In this document: positions 49,647 through 59,987 of the stretch, in pieces
Numbering within the stretch: position 1 is the first letter of the stretch
Layout of the letters: each line of letters begins with the position of its first letter
Source: Nocardia africana NBRC 100379
GTDB taxonomy: Bacteria > Actinomycetota > Actinomycetes > Mycobacteriales > Mycobacteriaceae
Direction of reading: 5' to 3'
Length of the DNA stretch: 64,000 nucleotides
Assembly: GCF_001612635.1 (NCBI RefSeq)
Contig: NZ_BDAV01000015.1
Span: 267,865 to 331,864 of the forward strand
The notes under the pieces: model-generated
What the model saw: the letters and a program-made list of their open reading frames with translations, nothing else
Told to the model about the DNA's origin: nothing
Database searches by the model: none
Translations under genes and position numbers: made by a program

Positions 49647-50749
49647 GTGGAATCGACGACGCGCGTGGCGACATCAGAACGGCGATGCTCGCAGCGATGC
49701 AGGGTGCCACGTCACTGGCCACGATCCTCAACGCCAGCGGCCGCGAAGGCCGCGACGTCGCCACATTCATTGCCCGCCAGCGCCGTGACGAAGAAATTCA
49801 TCAACGGCGGCTGCGGGTCGAGGATGACAAACGACAATTCCAGAGCGAACGCCACGACCTGAACATAGAAAAGGGCCGGGCCGAGATCAACAATACGGTC
49901 GCCGAAGGCGTGAGGAAGGTTCTGCTGGACCAGGCGCGCGGTATCGAAATCGTCAACCGAGTCGAGAACGCCGACGCCGAGAACGGCCGCAAAGCCGAGA
50001 TCGACGCCAAACGGCTCGAACAGATCCAAGCCAGCATCGACAACGACAAGAGAATCGCCGATGCGAAGGTCGACACGGCCCAGGGCCAGACGCGGATCAA
50101 CCAGCGCGACCTGCGACGGCGAAATCGAGAAACGAGACGGCGTATCGGCCGCGACGATGCCGAACACGATCAGAGGATGGCCGCCGCCACGGCCCGGCTG
50201 GGGTGGGGCGAAGCCAAACACAACGCCGAAATGGCCGAGATCTACCAGCGGATGTACAACCGGAGCCGCCGGTGGGGCCTGAGCGAACAGCTGGCCCGCA
50301 GCGATAGCGCCGCGGCCGCCGGTATGCGCACCGCGTCTGCGTTCGCCGCCGCCTACAGCACACGCGAATGGGGCGATCGTGAGCGCCAGAACGCGGCCGA
50401 CTTCGCCGAACGGGCCGCCGAGGACGGTGTCAGCCCCGGGGACCTAGTCGAGTTCGTCCACGCAGCAGCCAACGACGCCAACACCAACACTGGCGCCTTC
50501 GCCGACGGGGACACCGGACCGGTACCGCCCGAACAGGAGCTGGCCGAACAACTGGTCGTTGCAGCCGACGACGCGCGCCGCGATCCCGAGGAACCCACTC
50601 CGCCGTCTCGGGATCAGCAGATCCGCGACACCCTCGACGCCGCCGGCCTCACCGACCAACGGTCGTCCCCGGCAGCGACCACCGATCTTGATCCACCGCT
50701 CGACACCGGCCCCGCAGTGACAACCGGCACCGATCTGGGCCCCGAATGA
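49643..50749 (+). CDS. Coiled-coil conjugation-associated protein
   Basis: 368 residues. Residues about 40-230 are a highly charged Lys/Arg/Glu helix with heptad pattern (RQRRDEEIHQRRLRVEDDKRQFQ, ENADAENGRKAEIDAKRLEQIQ), predicted long coiled coil. Then an Ala-rich part and an acidic Pro-rich tail. Not recognised. Followed by two more unknown genes and the coupling protein; probably a scaffold or recruiting factor. Confidence 0.65.
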   Translation: MSGIDDARGDIRTAMLAAMQGATSLATILNASGREGRDVATFIARQRRDEEIHQRRLRVEDDKRQFQSERHDLNIEKGRAEINNTVAEGVRKVLLDQARGIEIVNRVENADAENGRKAEIDAKRLEQIQASIDNDKRIADAKVDTAQGQTRINQRDLRRRNRETRRRIGRDDAEHDQRMAAATARLGWGEAKHNAEMAEIYQRMYNRSRRWGLSEQLARSDSAAAAGMRTASAFAAAYSTREWGDRERQNAADFAERAAEDGVSPGDLVEFVHAAANDANTNTGAFADGDTGPVPPEQELAEQLVVAADDARRDPEEPTPPSRDQQIRDTLDAAGLTDQRSSPAATTDLDPPLDTGPAVTTGTDLGPE

Positions 50750-50851
50750 CCCCTCGCGCACTGAGCCATGAAAAACCGCGGCGGCACAGCCGTATTCGCC
50801 GCCAATGGCGCCCGCGCATTGCGTTGAGGATGCGAACCCCTCGAACAGGAG

Positions 50852-52705
50852 ATGACGTTGAGCCACGCGAGCTACGAGGACCGAACACCGTTGCTGTCGG
50901 ATCTGCGCGGAGCCGCCGCGCCACCTGGAAGGTCGCCGTTCACCTGGAACGTCGAAATAGAGTCGGATCATCAACACTTCGGTTATCTGTTGGCGGGGAT
51001 CGCCCTCGAACGTGCCTGTCTACTCACCGCACGCTACGCGGCCACACCACCGACCGACACCGACCGCGACCAGGCCGACTACGAGCTGGCAGGCATCGAC
51101 CTGGCCGACTCCCCGCTGGCCCTGGCACACCTTCTCACCTGCGCGATCGCCTGGCGCGCGGAATCGGCCACCGCGAACTGCGCGGTGCCGGTGCTGGTAG
51201 AACACTTCCACCACGAGTACGGCCTGATCATCGACACCGACCGTGTCCGCATCGAACGAGACCACGAATTCGACATCACCGGAACATATTCCGCGAGGCT
51301 GGTCACCGCGCGGCTGGCCCGGTCCGCTGATGCGGTGCGGGCGGGCCGGTTGATGCTCGAGCGAACCGCACCCACGCCTGCGGTCGCGGCCACCGCCGCG
51401 GCGCTGATTACAGTGCCCCGCAACGCCAATGACGTCAGAGCAATGGCACGGACTCTGTATGAAGCGGGGGTGTCCGACCGAGCTGGATGGGCGATCGCGT
51501 TCTGCGTCGCCTATCTGGCAGGCCACGGCGATGGAATCGATCTGGCGGCCAACAGCCCGGTGCTAGTCGATCCGGTCGACGAGGCACGAGGCGAGATCGC
51601 CGAACAAATCCGCCGCATCCTCAACCCGGACCCGAACGATTTCAGTAACCCCCCGACGCCCGCGAAAGTCCTGGCATCCCGCGAATTCCGGCAGTCGATG
51701 GCCGTGCTGTCCGACAGCGACCGCCGCCTCGCCGAATCCACCCTCCGCGACATAGACGCATTCACCGGCACGGTGCCGCTGTGGTCGTCGTATGTGGCGC
51801 GGTCACAACTGGACCGAATGCTCGGCTCCTACTGCGCGGGGGTGGCGACATTGCACGACTACGCCCGCTCGCTCGGCACGGCTCCAGATCACCCCGTGGA
51901 CCCACTGGAGCGCCGGTGGATAACCACGCTGGTCGGTGAACTCGCCGATGTCGGTCGCGTGCTGAACGGATACGCGTGGACCGGGCAGGGGCTGATCAGT
52001 GCCGAACGTCAGCAAATCGAGCACACCCTGCGCGGGGCGCTGCTGGGCGAGCCCGCGCCGCGGCTGCTGTTCGCCGGCGAACGCTTCAAAGCCGAATACG
52101 AGTTCAGGATCCAGTCCATCACGGCGACAGAGTTGGTCGACTCCATCCAGGAACGTCTGGTCACGATGATCGAAGACGGCGGAATCGCACTTCCACATAT
52201 CGAACTCGACGAGGCGCGCTTCCGCCATGCCGACAGCATGGTTCACCACGTCGAACCCGAAGCCTCCGTACTCGCAGTGGTGGAAAGCCTGCATCGGCTC
52301 GCCCTGCCGCGGGCCGAGCACGGCTCCGTCGATGAGCACACCGCGGCGGTGCAACGCCTGCACGCCAGCCTCACCGAGGCGCACCTACCGCAACCATTGC
52401 ACGCGCGCGTCGCTGCCCTCGTCGACGACGCCACCGCGCGCGCGAAGGAATGCGGAACACGGTGGAGCACGCGGAGCCGGTACTGGGATGCGCGCATCGC
52501 CGCCGTGGTCAAAACCTGGAACCATCCCGCTCCCGTCCTGCATCGAGGTGCGTCAACGATCATCGGCCCGGCCCAACCCACGGTTGACGCCATAACGCCG
52601 ATCGGCGCCGAACTGGCGCAGCGGCCAGACGAATCAGCTACGAGCGCAACGGAATCGACTGCTCTCGCGAGCGAAGGAACCGCCGGAACTGATCTGGCTG
52701 TGTGA
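50852..52705 (+). CDS. Large hypothetical protein of the conjugation region
   Basis: 617 residues from ATG 50852 with a GGAGATG site. Alpha-helical, soluble, no TM or nucleotide motif. Segments such as HFGYLLAGIALERACLLTARYA, CAIAWRAESATANCAVPVLVEHFHHEYG and AWAIAFCVAYLAGHG contain several Cys/His, but no clear metal motif. Unknown; lies between the coiled-coil gene and the coupling protein. Confidence 0.6.
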   Translation: MTLSHASYEDRTPLLSDLRGAAAPPGRSPFTWNVEIESDHQHFGYLLAGIALERACLLTARYAATPPTDTDRDQADYELAGIDLADSPLALAHLLTCAIAWRAESATANCAVPVLVEHFHHEYGLIIDTDRVRIERDHEFDITGTYSARLVTARLARSADAVRAGRLMLERTAPTPAVAATAAALITVPRNANDVRAMARTLYEAGVSDRAGWAIAFCVAYLAGHGDGIDLAANSPVLVDPVDEARGEIAEQIRRILNPDPNDFSNPPTPAKVLASREFRQSMAVLSDSDRRLAESTLRDIDAFTGTVPLWSSYVARSQLDRMLGSYCAGVATLHDYARSLGTAPDHPVDPLERRWITTLVGELADVGRVLNGYAWTGQGLISAERQQIEHTLRGALLGEPAPRLLFAGERFKAEYEFRIQSITATELVDSIQERLVTMIEDGGIALPHIELDEARFRHADSMVHHVEPEASVLAVVESLHRLALPRAEHGSVDEHTAAVQRLHASLTEAHLPQPLHARVAALVDDATARAKECGTRWSTRSRYWDARIAAVVKTWNHPAPVLHRGASTIIGPAQPTVDAITPIGAELAQRPDESATSATESTALASEGTAGTDLAV

Positions 52706-52773
52706 TTCGGGCACCGGACACGCGATCGCAGGGGGCGACCGACAGTTGACGGAATCAGTGCACGAGGTTGCCC

Positions 52774-53925
52774 ATGCCGAACCCCCACGGGCTCAACGAC
52801 ACTCAAACCACGACACCCCACCAGGCATCATCGGCCGCCGCCGCTGACCCCACGACACCGGTATCGGTCGGCGAACGCCGCACGGTGTTGCTTGCCGCCG
52901 TGCAGGATCGCGCCGCCGAGCGCAACCTCCTCGCAGACGCCGTCGGTGCCGCACTGGGGCCCCACGATCTCCGCGACCCCGCCGCGGCCGCGGCGATCGA
53001 TACCGCGATGGACCGGGTCGCCCACGCCGCGCAGGCATTACGTGACGCACGCCGGGACGCTCTCGAGGCGGCCATCCCCGACAATGACATCCAGGCCGCC
53101 TACACGGCCGGATCTATGGGAATCCGGTCCACGGACAATCCAGCGGCAATCGCTCGGCTGGCGGTCGAGCGTGACCGCACGGTGTTCGACACCATGGCAC
53201 GGCAGGCCGACTACGAGCGGGCGATGCGCACCGCCGAGGCAGAACGCACGCAGCGGATCGCCGCGAGCGAACAGGCTGAGGCCCTGCGCGAACGGGTGGC
53301 ACGACTGCAACATGAAGGTGGAGCAGACCTCGACGCGATCTTCGACCGGTGGCAGGCCGACACCGCAGCACTGGTGTCGCACAACTTTCGATCCCAGCCC
53401 GCCACCCCAGACGCGAATGTAGTAGCGGGCGCTGGTGCGGGCACGGCGTCGATGCTCTACACCGCGGCGATCGAAATTACCCAGCCGGGTGCTTCGGCGC
53501 CGGTGCGGTTGCAGTCGGGCAGTGATCTGTCCAGCGAGACGCAGACCGCCGACTGGGTGCGTGACCAGCTGCGCAGGCTCGGCTGTGACCTGGCCGCCCA
53601 CGTGCGCATCACCGCGCACGCCTCCGACGCCGAGCACACCGTCACGCTCATGGACTCGGCGGGCTACCCGCATATCGTCGACGAAGCCACCGACCGCTGG
53701 CACCGCCACGTCGCAGGCACCCACCCGCTCGACACAACCCGAACGAGCCCACCCGAACCTGGGACAGACCCCGTCGCGGCCCCGTCGGCGGGCCAGCTGC
53801 TGAGCGCTTCGTTCGAAGAAGCCCAGGCCGCGACCTGGATCAACGACAACGGTGTCGTCACCGCCGCACCCGACCAGCTCGCACAGACCGTCGCCACACC
53901 CGCCGAGGCGGAGCCGGGACAGTGA
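52774..53925 (+). CDS. Hypothetical helical protein before the coupling protein
   Basis: 383 residues from ATG 52774. N-terminal half helical (ERRTVLLAAVQDRAAERNLL, AAEAERTQRIAASEQAEALRERV with coiled coil); C-terminal half beta-rich (MLYTAAIEITQPGASAPVRL, TADWVRDQLRRLGCDL, HTVTLMDSAGYPHIVD). Not recognised. Together with the two previous genes it forms an unknown trio always reading toward the VirD4-type gene. Confidence 0.6.
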   Translation: MPNPHGLNDTQTTTPHQASSAAAADPTTPVSVGERRTVLLAAVQDRAAERNLLADAVGAALGPHDLRDPAAAAAIDTAMDRVAHAAQALRDARRDALEAAIPDNDIQAAYTAGSMGIRSTDNPAAIARLAVERDRTVFDTMARQADYERAMRTAEAERTQRIAASEQAEALRERVARLQHEGGADLDAIFDRWQADTAALVSHNFRSQPATPDANVVAGAGAGTASMLYTAAIEITQPGASAPVRLQSGSDLSSETQTADWVRDQLRRLGCDLAAHVRITAHASDAEHTVTLMDSAGYPHIVDEATDRWHRHVAGTHPLDTTRTSPPEPGTDPVAAPSAGQLLSASFEEAQAATWINDNGVVTAAPDQLAQTVATPAEAEPGQ

Positions 53926-53971
53926 CCGGCCACCGCCGCCGGGCCGACGCCGTCGGGATGGAGGCCAGAAG

Positions 53972-55819
53972 ATGAGCGGGGCCCGGCAAGTCCGCCGCCG
54001 TCGCCGCAACGGGACGAGTGAGGACACCGCGAAACTGGTTGCAGGGCTGGTGATCTGCGCGATCGCCGTGGGCGTGTGGGCGGCGCTGACGGTGGGCAGT
54101 CTGTGGGCCGGGCTCACGGTGAACATCAACCCGGCCGGCGCGTTGCTCGAGGTCGTCTCGGGGCAGCGTCGGTGGCCGTGGCAGTCCAGCCTCGTGGTCG
54201 TCGGATTCCTCGTTGTGGCCGTGGCGGGGGTCGCGGTGGTGGCGCCACGACGCGGTAAGTATGTCGAGATCGACAGTGCCGCAAGCACGATGCAACGACC
54301 CAGTGGATTGACGATCGCGCGTGAACGCGACAACGCGAAGGTCGCGACGCGGCTACTGGCCGATGCGCCGCAGGAGGTCCGCGACATCACCGGCCCGCCT
54401 CTCGGGCAGACGGTGGTGGGCAACGTATGGCTGTATTTGCCCGCCGAACTCGGCGCGTTCATCGCGGCCGGAACCCGGACCGGGAAAACCATGGCGTGGG
54501 CGATACCGGCGGTGCTGGCAGCCTGGGGCCCGGTGATCGCGACCAGCAACCGGCCCGACCTCTACCGCCACACCCGGCTGCCACGCGAACGCGTTGGCCG
54601 GATCTGGCTGATGGATCAGCAAGGAGTGACCGGCCACACCGAGGTCGGGTTCTGGGTCGACCTGCTCGCCCAGGTCGACACCCTCGCCGCGGCCCGCAAA
54701 CTGGCCTCGTTCTGGGTCGCGGCGAGCCGTGACCCAGACGCCCGCGTGGACAGCTATTTCGATGGTGGCGCGCAAACACTGTTGGCGCTGTACATGTTCG
54801 CCGCCGCCCGCGCGGGAGGAGACCTGCTGCATGTCGGTGAATGGCTCTCACGCGACCAGGACCCCACGCCCGCACTGATCCTGCGCCGCTTCGGGCACGT
54901 CCGCGCCGCCCAACGCATCACCGACGCCCAAGCCCTCTACGCCCGGCAACGCGACGGACTGTTCGACATGGCCCGACGGTTTCTGGACGTGCTGGCCGAC
55001 GACGACTACGCGCGCATGGTCATACCACCGCAACGACGCTCCATCGACGCAGTCGACAACGGCGACACCGTCACCGTGCGCTACCGACTCGAGTCACGCA
55101 CTCACCAACTGCCTCAGTTCATTCCCGAGAAGTTCATCGCCTCCCGCGACACCCTCTACGCGTTGTCGATGGCCGGCCCGGACGGCGCCACCCCGCTCAC
55201 CACAGCCCTGGTCGGTCAACTCCTGGAAGCGGCGTTGCGTGCCGCGCGGCGTCGTCCCGACGGCCGGCTCGCAGTGCCGCTGCTGGGGGTGCTCGACGAG
55301 GCGGCGAACTGTTGCCGCATCGCCGAACTGCCTGACTACTACACCTACGCCGGTGGCCACGGCGTGCTGCTGATGACGTTCATCCAAGTCCTTGAGCAAG
55401 GCGAAAAGCTCTGGGGTGCGGGAGGATTGGCGACGATCCGGGCGCAGTCGATCGAGATCTACGGCGGCGGCATCGGCGACCCGGACTACCTCCAACGGTG
55501 GGCGACCATGGCCGACGAACACGAAGTCGAAGACCGCTCCCACAGCACCGGCCCCGCCGGTACCAGCCAGACCACGACCTGGCGCAGCGAAGCCAACCTC
55601 ACCGTCGCCGACCTGAACGCGATGCCGAAAAGTCGCGCCCTGGTACGCCTGCCGACCCACAAACCGATCCTCGTCCGCAAAGTCCCCTGGTGGGAACTCG
55701 CCGACGCCGCCGACATCCGACGATCACTGGCGCTGTTCGAACCCGCCGACCCTGCTCCGGCGACCGCCGCCGAGCCGGTATCCGTCGAGTCTTCCGACCC
55801 CGAGGGCAAGGAAGTATGA
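53972..55819 (+). CDS. VirD4/TraG-type coupling protein
   Basis: 615 residues from ATG 53972. Two TM helices (LVAGLVICAIAVGVWAALTVGS about 22-43 and SLVVVGFLVVAVAGVAVVAP about 75-94). Walker A AAGTRTGKTMAWAIP at about 166-180, VIATSNRPDLYRHT, Walker B LLGVLDEAANCCRIAELP near 445 (D-E-A-A-N as in TraG/TraD), and LLMTFIQVLEQGEKLWG. Brings DNA-protein substrates to the type IV channel. ATGA overlap with the DUF4913 gene. Confidence 0.9.
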   Translation: MSGARQVRRRRRNGTSEDTAKLVAGLVICAIAVGVWAALTVGSLWAGLTVNINPAGALLEVVSGQRRWPWQSSLVVVGFLVVAVAGVAVVAPRRGKYVEIDSAASTMQRPSGLTIARERDNAKVATRLLADAPQEVRDITGPPLGQTVVGNVWLYLPAELGAFIAAGTRTGKTMAWAIPAVLAAWGPVIATSNRPDLYRHTRLPRERVGRIWLMDQQGVTGHTEVGFWVDLLAQVDTLAAARKLASFWVAASRDPDARVDSYFDGGAQTLLALYMFAAARAGGDLLHVGEWLSRDQDPTPALILRRFGHVRAAQRITDAQALYARQRDGLFDMARRFLDVLADDDYARMVIPPQRRSIDAVDNGDTVTVRYRLESRTHQLPQFIPEKFIASRDTLYALSMAGPDGATPLTTALVGQLLEAALRAARRRPDGRLAVPLLGVLDEAANCCRIAELPDYYTYAGGHGVLLMTFIQVLEQGEKLWGAGGLATIRAQSIEIYGGGIGDPDYLQRWATMADEHEVEDRSHSTGPAGTSQTTTWRSEANLTVADLNAMPKSRALVRLPTHKPILVRKVPWWELADAADIRRSLALFEPADPAPATAAEPVSVESSDPEGKEV

Positions 55820-56706
55820 CCCAGCAACCCCTTCCCAACATGCCCGCCCGACAGCGCAAACAGTCGAAGGACAAGCCGAAGCCACCAAGGTATCCCCACT
55901 TCACAGTCTTCGCGCAGCAGTGGCTGTTGCCTGTAGTCCAGGTGCGCTTGGCTGAGAACAACCGCGAAGGCACCTACACCTGGTGCCAGCGGTGGTGGCT
56001 GCACCGATCGGTGGCCGTGCGTATCGCACACCTACACACGGCCTTCGAAGCAGCCCGCCACAAACAGACCATGAGCGCCTACCTGCTCGAACACCTCGAT
56101 CCGCACATGTCATGGATCCTCGACGCCGCCAACGGACCACTGCACCGATGCACCCGCGCCCGCCACACCGCACTACCCCCGCTGGCAGGCACACCGGTCC
56201 CGCCCGGCAAACTCCCACGGATCAAAGCGAAGCCGGCACCGAACGACACCGGCAACGACAGCGACAACGCGAAAGCGCCGGCACTGCGGTTCACCGCCGT
56301 CGAAGACTTCGTCGAGCAATGGCTCCTGCCGGTCACCGCGGTGCGCATCGTCGGACAGAACCGCGAAGGTACCTATACCTGGTGCCCGCGTTGGTGGGAC
56401 CACGGCGCCGTCGTGGTCCGCTTCGCCGCCATCCACCGCATGTTCGAAGCCGCCCGCGTCTCCGACGACAAAACCAGCATGAGCACACTGTTCGTCAGGC
56501 ACATCGACCCGCACATGCGCCGCATCCTCGACGCATCCAAAGGCCCCCTGCACGCCTGCACACTGACCCACCACACGCCGACCCCCGGCCTACCGTCCGC
56601 ACCGGCACCACCGGGATGGTTCGACCTGCCCGGCGAAAACATCGCCGTCGAAGACCTCGGATTCGGCCCCGACTTCCGCCTGATGGCTGCCGTCGAACCC
56701 TTCTAG
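55816..56706 (+). CDS. Tandem DUF4913 protein
   Basis: 296 residues containing two copies of DUF4913. Copy 1 about 28-115: FTVFAQQWLLPVVQVRL, YTWCQRWWLHRSVAVRIAHL, HLDPHMSWILDAANGPLHRC. Copy 2 about 155-250: FVEQWLLPVTAVRI, YTWCPRWWDHGAVVVRFAAI, HIDPHMRRILDASKGPLHAC. Single-copy DUF4913 proteins often follow coupling-protein genes on actinobacterial plasmids. The duplication is unusual. Function unknown, probably with the coupling protein. Confidence 0.85.
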   Translation: MTQQPLPNMPARQRKQSKDKPKPPRYPHFTVFAQQWLLPVVQVRLAENNREGTYTWCQRWWLHRSVAVRIAHLHTAFEAARHKQTMSAYLLEHLDPHMSWILDAANGPLHRCTRARHTALPPLAGTPVPPGKLPRIKAKPAPNDTGNDSDNAKAPALRFTAVEDFVEQWLLPVTAVRIVGQNREGTYTWCPRWWDHGAVVVRFAAIHRMFEAARVSDDKTSMSTLFVRHIDPHMRRILDASKGPLHACTLTHHTPTPGLPSAPAPPGWFDLPGENIAVEDLGFGPDFRLMAAVEPF

Positions 56707-56794
56707 ACCGGGCCGTTCCGGGAAGTTCGCGCCGAGGTGTCGGCAGCAACCTGGCTCGGTGTACCTCGCCCCCGTTCCCGGCGGCGACCGGTTA

Positions 56795-56832
56795 GGGGTT
56801 CGGGTAGTAATCGGGCGGAAATCAACGACAAT
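56795..56832 (+). repeat. Possible left terminal inverted repeat of the Tn3-type element
   Basis: 38 bases starting GGGGTTCGGG and containing AATCAACGACAA, which looks like Tn3-type ends (GGGG start, about 38 bp). No inverted partner is visible in the window, so this is tentative. Confidence 0.3.
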
Positions 56833-56941
56833 GGCGTGACCAGCGGTGATGTCTGGGTTTTCGTTCATGCTGCGGGGCAACATGATTGGTGCTTGGCTTG
56901 GCTGCCGATGAGGTTGGTCGGTGTGCTGGAGGTCGGGTTTC

Positions 56942-59900
56942 GTGGTGATGCAGGTGTTCGCGGCCGAGGAGTTGGCGCGTCTGCGGGAGTTTCCGGAGAT
57001 CAGCCGCGAGGAGCTGTTCGGGTTCTTCACACTCACCCCGGCCGATATCGCGTTCCTGACACCGGGCCGCGGGCGTGGCCCGGCGGAGCGACTTGGTCTG
57101 GCTGTGGCGTTGTGCACGCTGCCTTGGCTGGGGTTCGTGCCGGACAAGGTGGCCGCCGCGCCGCCGGTGGTGGTGGCCCGGCTGGCGCAGCAGTTGGAAG
57201 TCGATGTGTCGATGATCCGTTCGTATGGGAAGCGGGCACAGACGCGCACCGAGCATCTGCGGTTGGCGGCTCAATATTTGGGGTGGCGCTCGGCGAGCGC
57301 GATGGAGTTGAAGGAGCTGGACGAGTTCTTGTTGGCGCGGGCGATGGAGCATGATTCGCCGACGCTGCTGTTCCGGTTGGGGTGTGAGTATCTGCTCTCG
57401 GCGCGGGTGATCCGGCCCAGCCCTGACACGGTGGTTCGCCGTGTTGTGCATGCGCGTGAGCAGGCGCAACGGGAGACCTACGACCGGTTGGCACACGAGC
57501 TGACTCCGCAACGCTGCGCGGAGCTGGACGGCTTGCTGGTTACCGATGCCTCGATCCGGATGTCGCGGTTGCGGTGGTTGTCGACCGGCCCGGTGGAGGC
57601 GTCGGCGGCGGCAGTGCGCAACGAGGTCGAGAAGCTGGGGTTCGTACGCGGCCTCGGCGCGGACACCCTGGATCTGTCGGTGCTTCCGGCGGAACGCCGC
57701 CGGTTCCTGGCCACCTTGGGTCGCCGCCTGACCGGGTAAGCTTTGCAGCGGCGTGATCCGCAACGCCGGTATCCGATCTTGTTGACGGTGCTGGCGCAGT
57801 CGGGGACCGATGTGCTCGATGAGGTGGTGGCGCTGTTCGATCAGGCGCTGTCGGGGAAGTTCAGTGCCGCGGAGAACCGGATGCAGCAGGAGCTGGCCGA
57901 GCGCGCCAAGACCGGGGAAGATCGGCAGGCGCTGCTGGATGACCTGCTGGAGATTCTCATCGACCCTCAGGTCCCCGATGAGAATGTCGGCGGCCTGATT
58001 CGGGGTGAGGGCATCGGGTTGGAGCGGTTGCGGGCCGCGGTTGCGCAGGCCAAACCTCGGCTGCCGCGCGATCATGGGCACTTGGCCGCTCTCGATATGT
58101 CGTATTCGTATTTGCGGAAGTTCACTCCGGCGGTGTTGTCGGCGGTGCGGTTCGCCGGTGGCACGGCGGCGACGGAGTTGCTGATTGCGGTGGACATGTT
58201 GCGGGAGCTGAACGCGACCGGTCGCCGCAAGGTGTTCGACGACGCACCGACGGGGTTCGTGCCGACCAAGTGGCGCGGCTATCTCGACGAGGCGCGCAAG
58301 ACCGGGAATACGGTGGCTTACCGGCACTTTTGGGAGCTGTGCGTGCTGCTCGGGTTACGGGATGGTCTGCGCACTGGCGATGTGTTCGTGCCCGGGTCTC
58401 GCCGCTATGGCGACCCGGCCGCCTACCTGCTCACGCCCGAACAGTGGGAGCCCCAGCGCGGCGAATTCTGTCGCCTGGTCGGCAAACCGGCTGATCCGGC
58501 GCGTGCGTTGGCCGTGCTGACCGACGAGTGGGGTGCAGCGGTCGCAGAGTTGGAGCAGATGCTCGGCGCCGGGGACGGGGCGGTGCGCCTGGACGAGGAT
58601 GGCGATCTGGTGATCTCCCCGTTGACCGCCGAGGACATTCCGGCCGAGGCGATCGAGTTGAAGGCCGAGCTGACCGAGATGCTGCCGTTCGCGCCGATCG
58701 TGTCGCTGCTGATCGAGCTGGGCAAACGCACCGGCTACCTGGACTGTTTCACACACGCAGGCGGTAAACAGGCCCGCAGCCCGGAGCTGAAACGCAATCT
58801 GATCGCGGTGCTGCTGGCGTACTCCACGAACCTCGGATTGACCAATATGGCCGCGGCGTCGGGGATCTCCTATGACATCCTGGCCTGGACGGCGGAGTGG
58901 TATGTGCGGGAGGAGACGCTGCGCGCGGCGAATCTGGCGCTCATCGGCTACCACCAGAGACTGCCGCTGACCACGGTGTTCGGCACCGGAACCCTGTCCT
59001 CGTCGGACGGGCAGCGGTTTCCCACCCGCGGCAAATCGGTCACCGCCCGCGCGGTCAATCACTTCTTCGCCGAGCAGGGCCTGTCGACCTATACCCATGT
59101 CACCGATCAGCACACCACCTACGGCACCAAGGTGATCGTCACGACCCGCCGTGAAGCCCACTACGTGCTCGATGAAATCCTCGGCAACGCAACGGATCTG
59201 CCGATCACCGAGCACGCGACCGACACCCATGGGGTTACCCTGGTGAACTTCGCGCTGTTCGATCTACTCGGGATGCAGCTGTCCCCGCGCATCCGGGATT
59301 TGGGCAAGATCACCCTGTACCGGCCGGTGCCGCGCTCTGATGCCGAGGCGCGGTTCCCGCACGCAGGTCCGCTGCTGACCCGCAAGCTGAATCTGGGTTT
59401 GATCGCCGAGCACTACGACGACCTGCTCCGGTTGGCCGGGTCGCTGAAGTTCGGGCACGCGACCGCGTCCCTGCTGGTCGGTAAGCTGTCCGCGTCGGGC
59501 CGCCAGAATGCCCTCGCCGCAGCGCTGAAGGAATACGGTGCGATGCGCCGCACCGTCTACGCCTGCCGGTATCTCACCGATCCGGACTACCGGCGCAAGA
59601 TCTCGCGCCAGCTCAACAAGGGCGAATCCATCCATGCCCTCAAACGCGACCTCATCTACGCCCACGAGGGCGCCTTCCGCGCCCGACCTCTGCAAGCCCA
59701 GACCGAACAAGCCTGGTGCTTGACGCTGGCCACGAACGCGGTGATCACCTGGACCACAGAGTATTACGGGCTCGCGGTGGATCAGATGCGTCGTCAGGGC
59801 CGCCGGATAGACGCCGAGGTGCTGGCCCACATCAGCCCCGCCCACAGCGAGAACATCAATTTCTTCGGCGCGATCGAGGTCGACATCGCCGCCGAACTCG

Positions 59901-59956
59901 CCGCGCTCGGCCCTACCGGGTACCGGCCGCTGCGGGTGCGCGACACCCTGTTCTGA
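56942..59956 (+). pseudogene. tnpA: Tn3-family transposase, interrupted by an in-frame stop
   Basis: About 1,004 codons, the normal Tn3 transposase length, in one frame, but with a TAA at 57737-57739 between RRLTG and ALQRRDPQRRYPILL. Reading CAA (Gln) there would restore a continuous protein. The N-terminal DUF4158-type part (FFTLTPADIAFL) ends at the stop; the downstream part has the DDE domain (SSDGQRFP, VTDQHTTYGTK, HSENINFFGAIEVD). GTG 56942 follows a GGAGG site. Probably inactive unless the stop is read through or is an assembly error. Confidence 0.85.
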
Positions 59957-59987
59957 TCCGATCGGGTGCCGCGGCGAGCTGTGTCGG

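Noticed and set aside
50768..50827. 19-residue open frame between two conjugation genes
   Set aside because: Too short, no ribosome site, does not overlap the next start.
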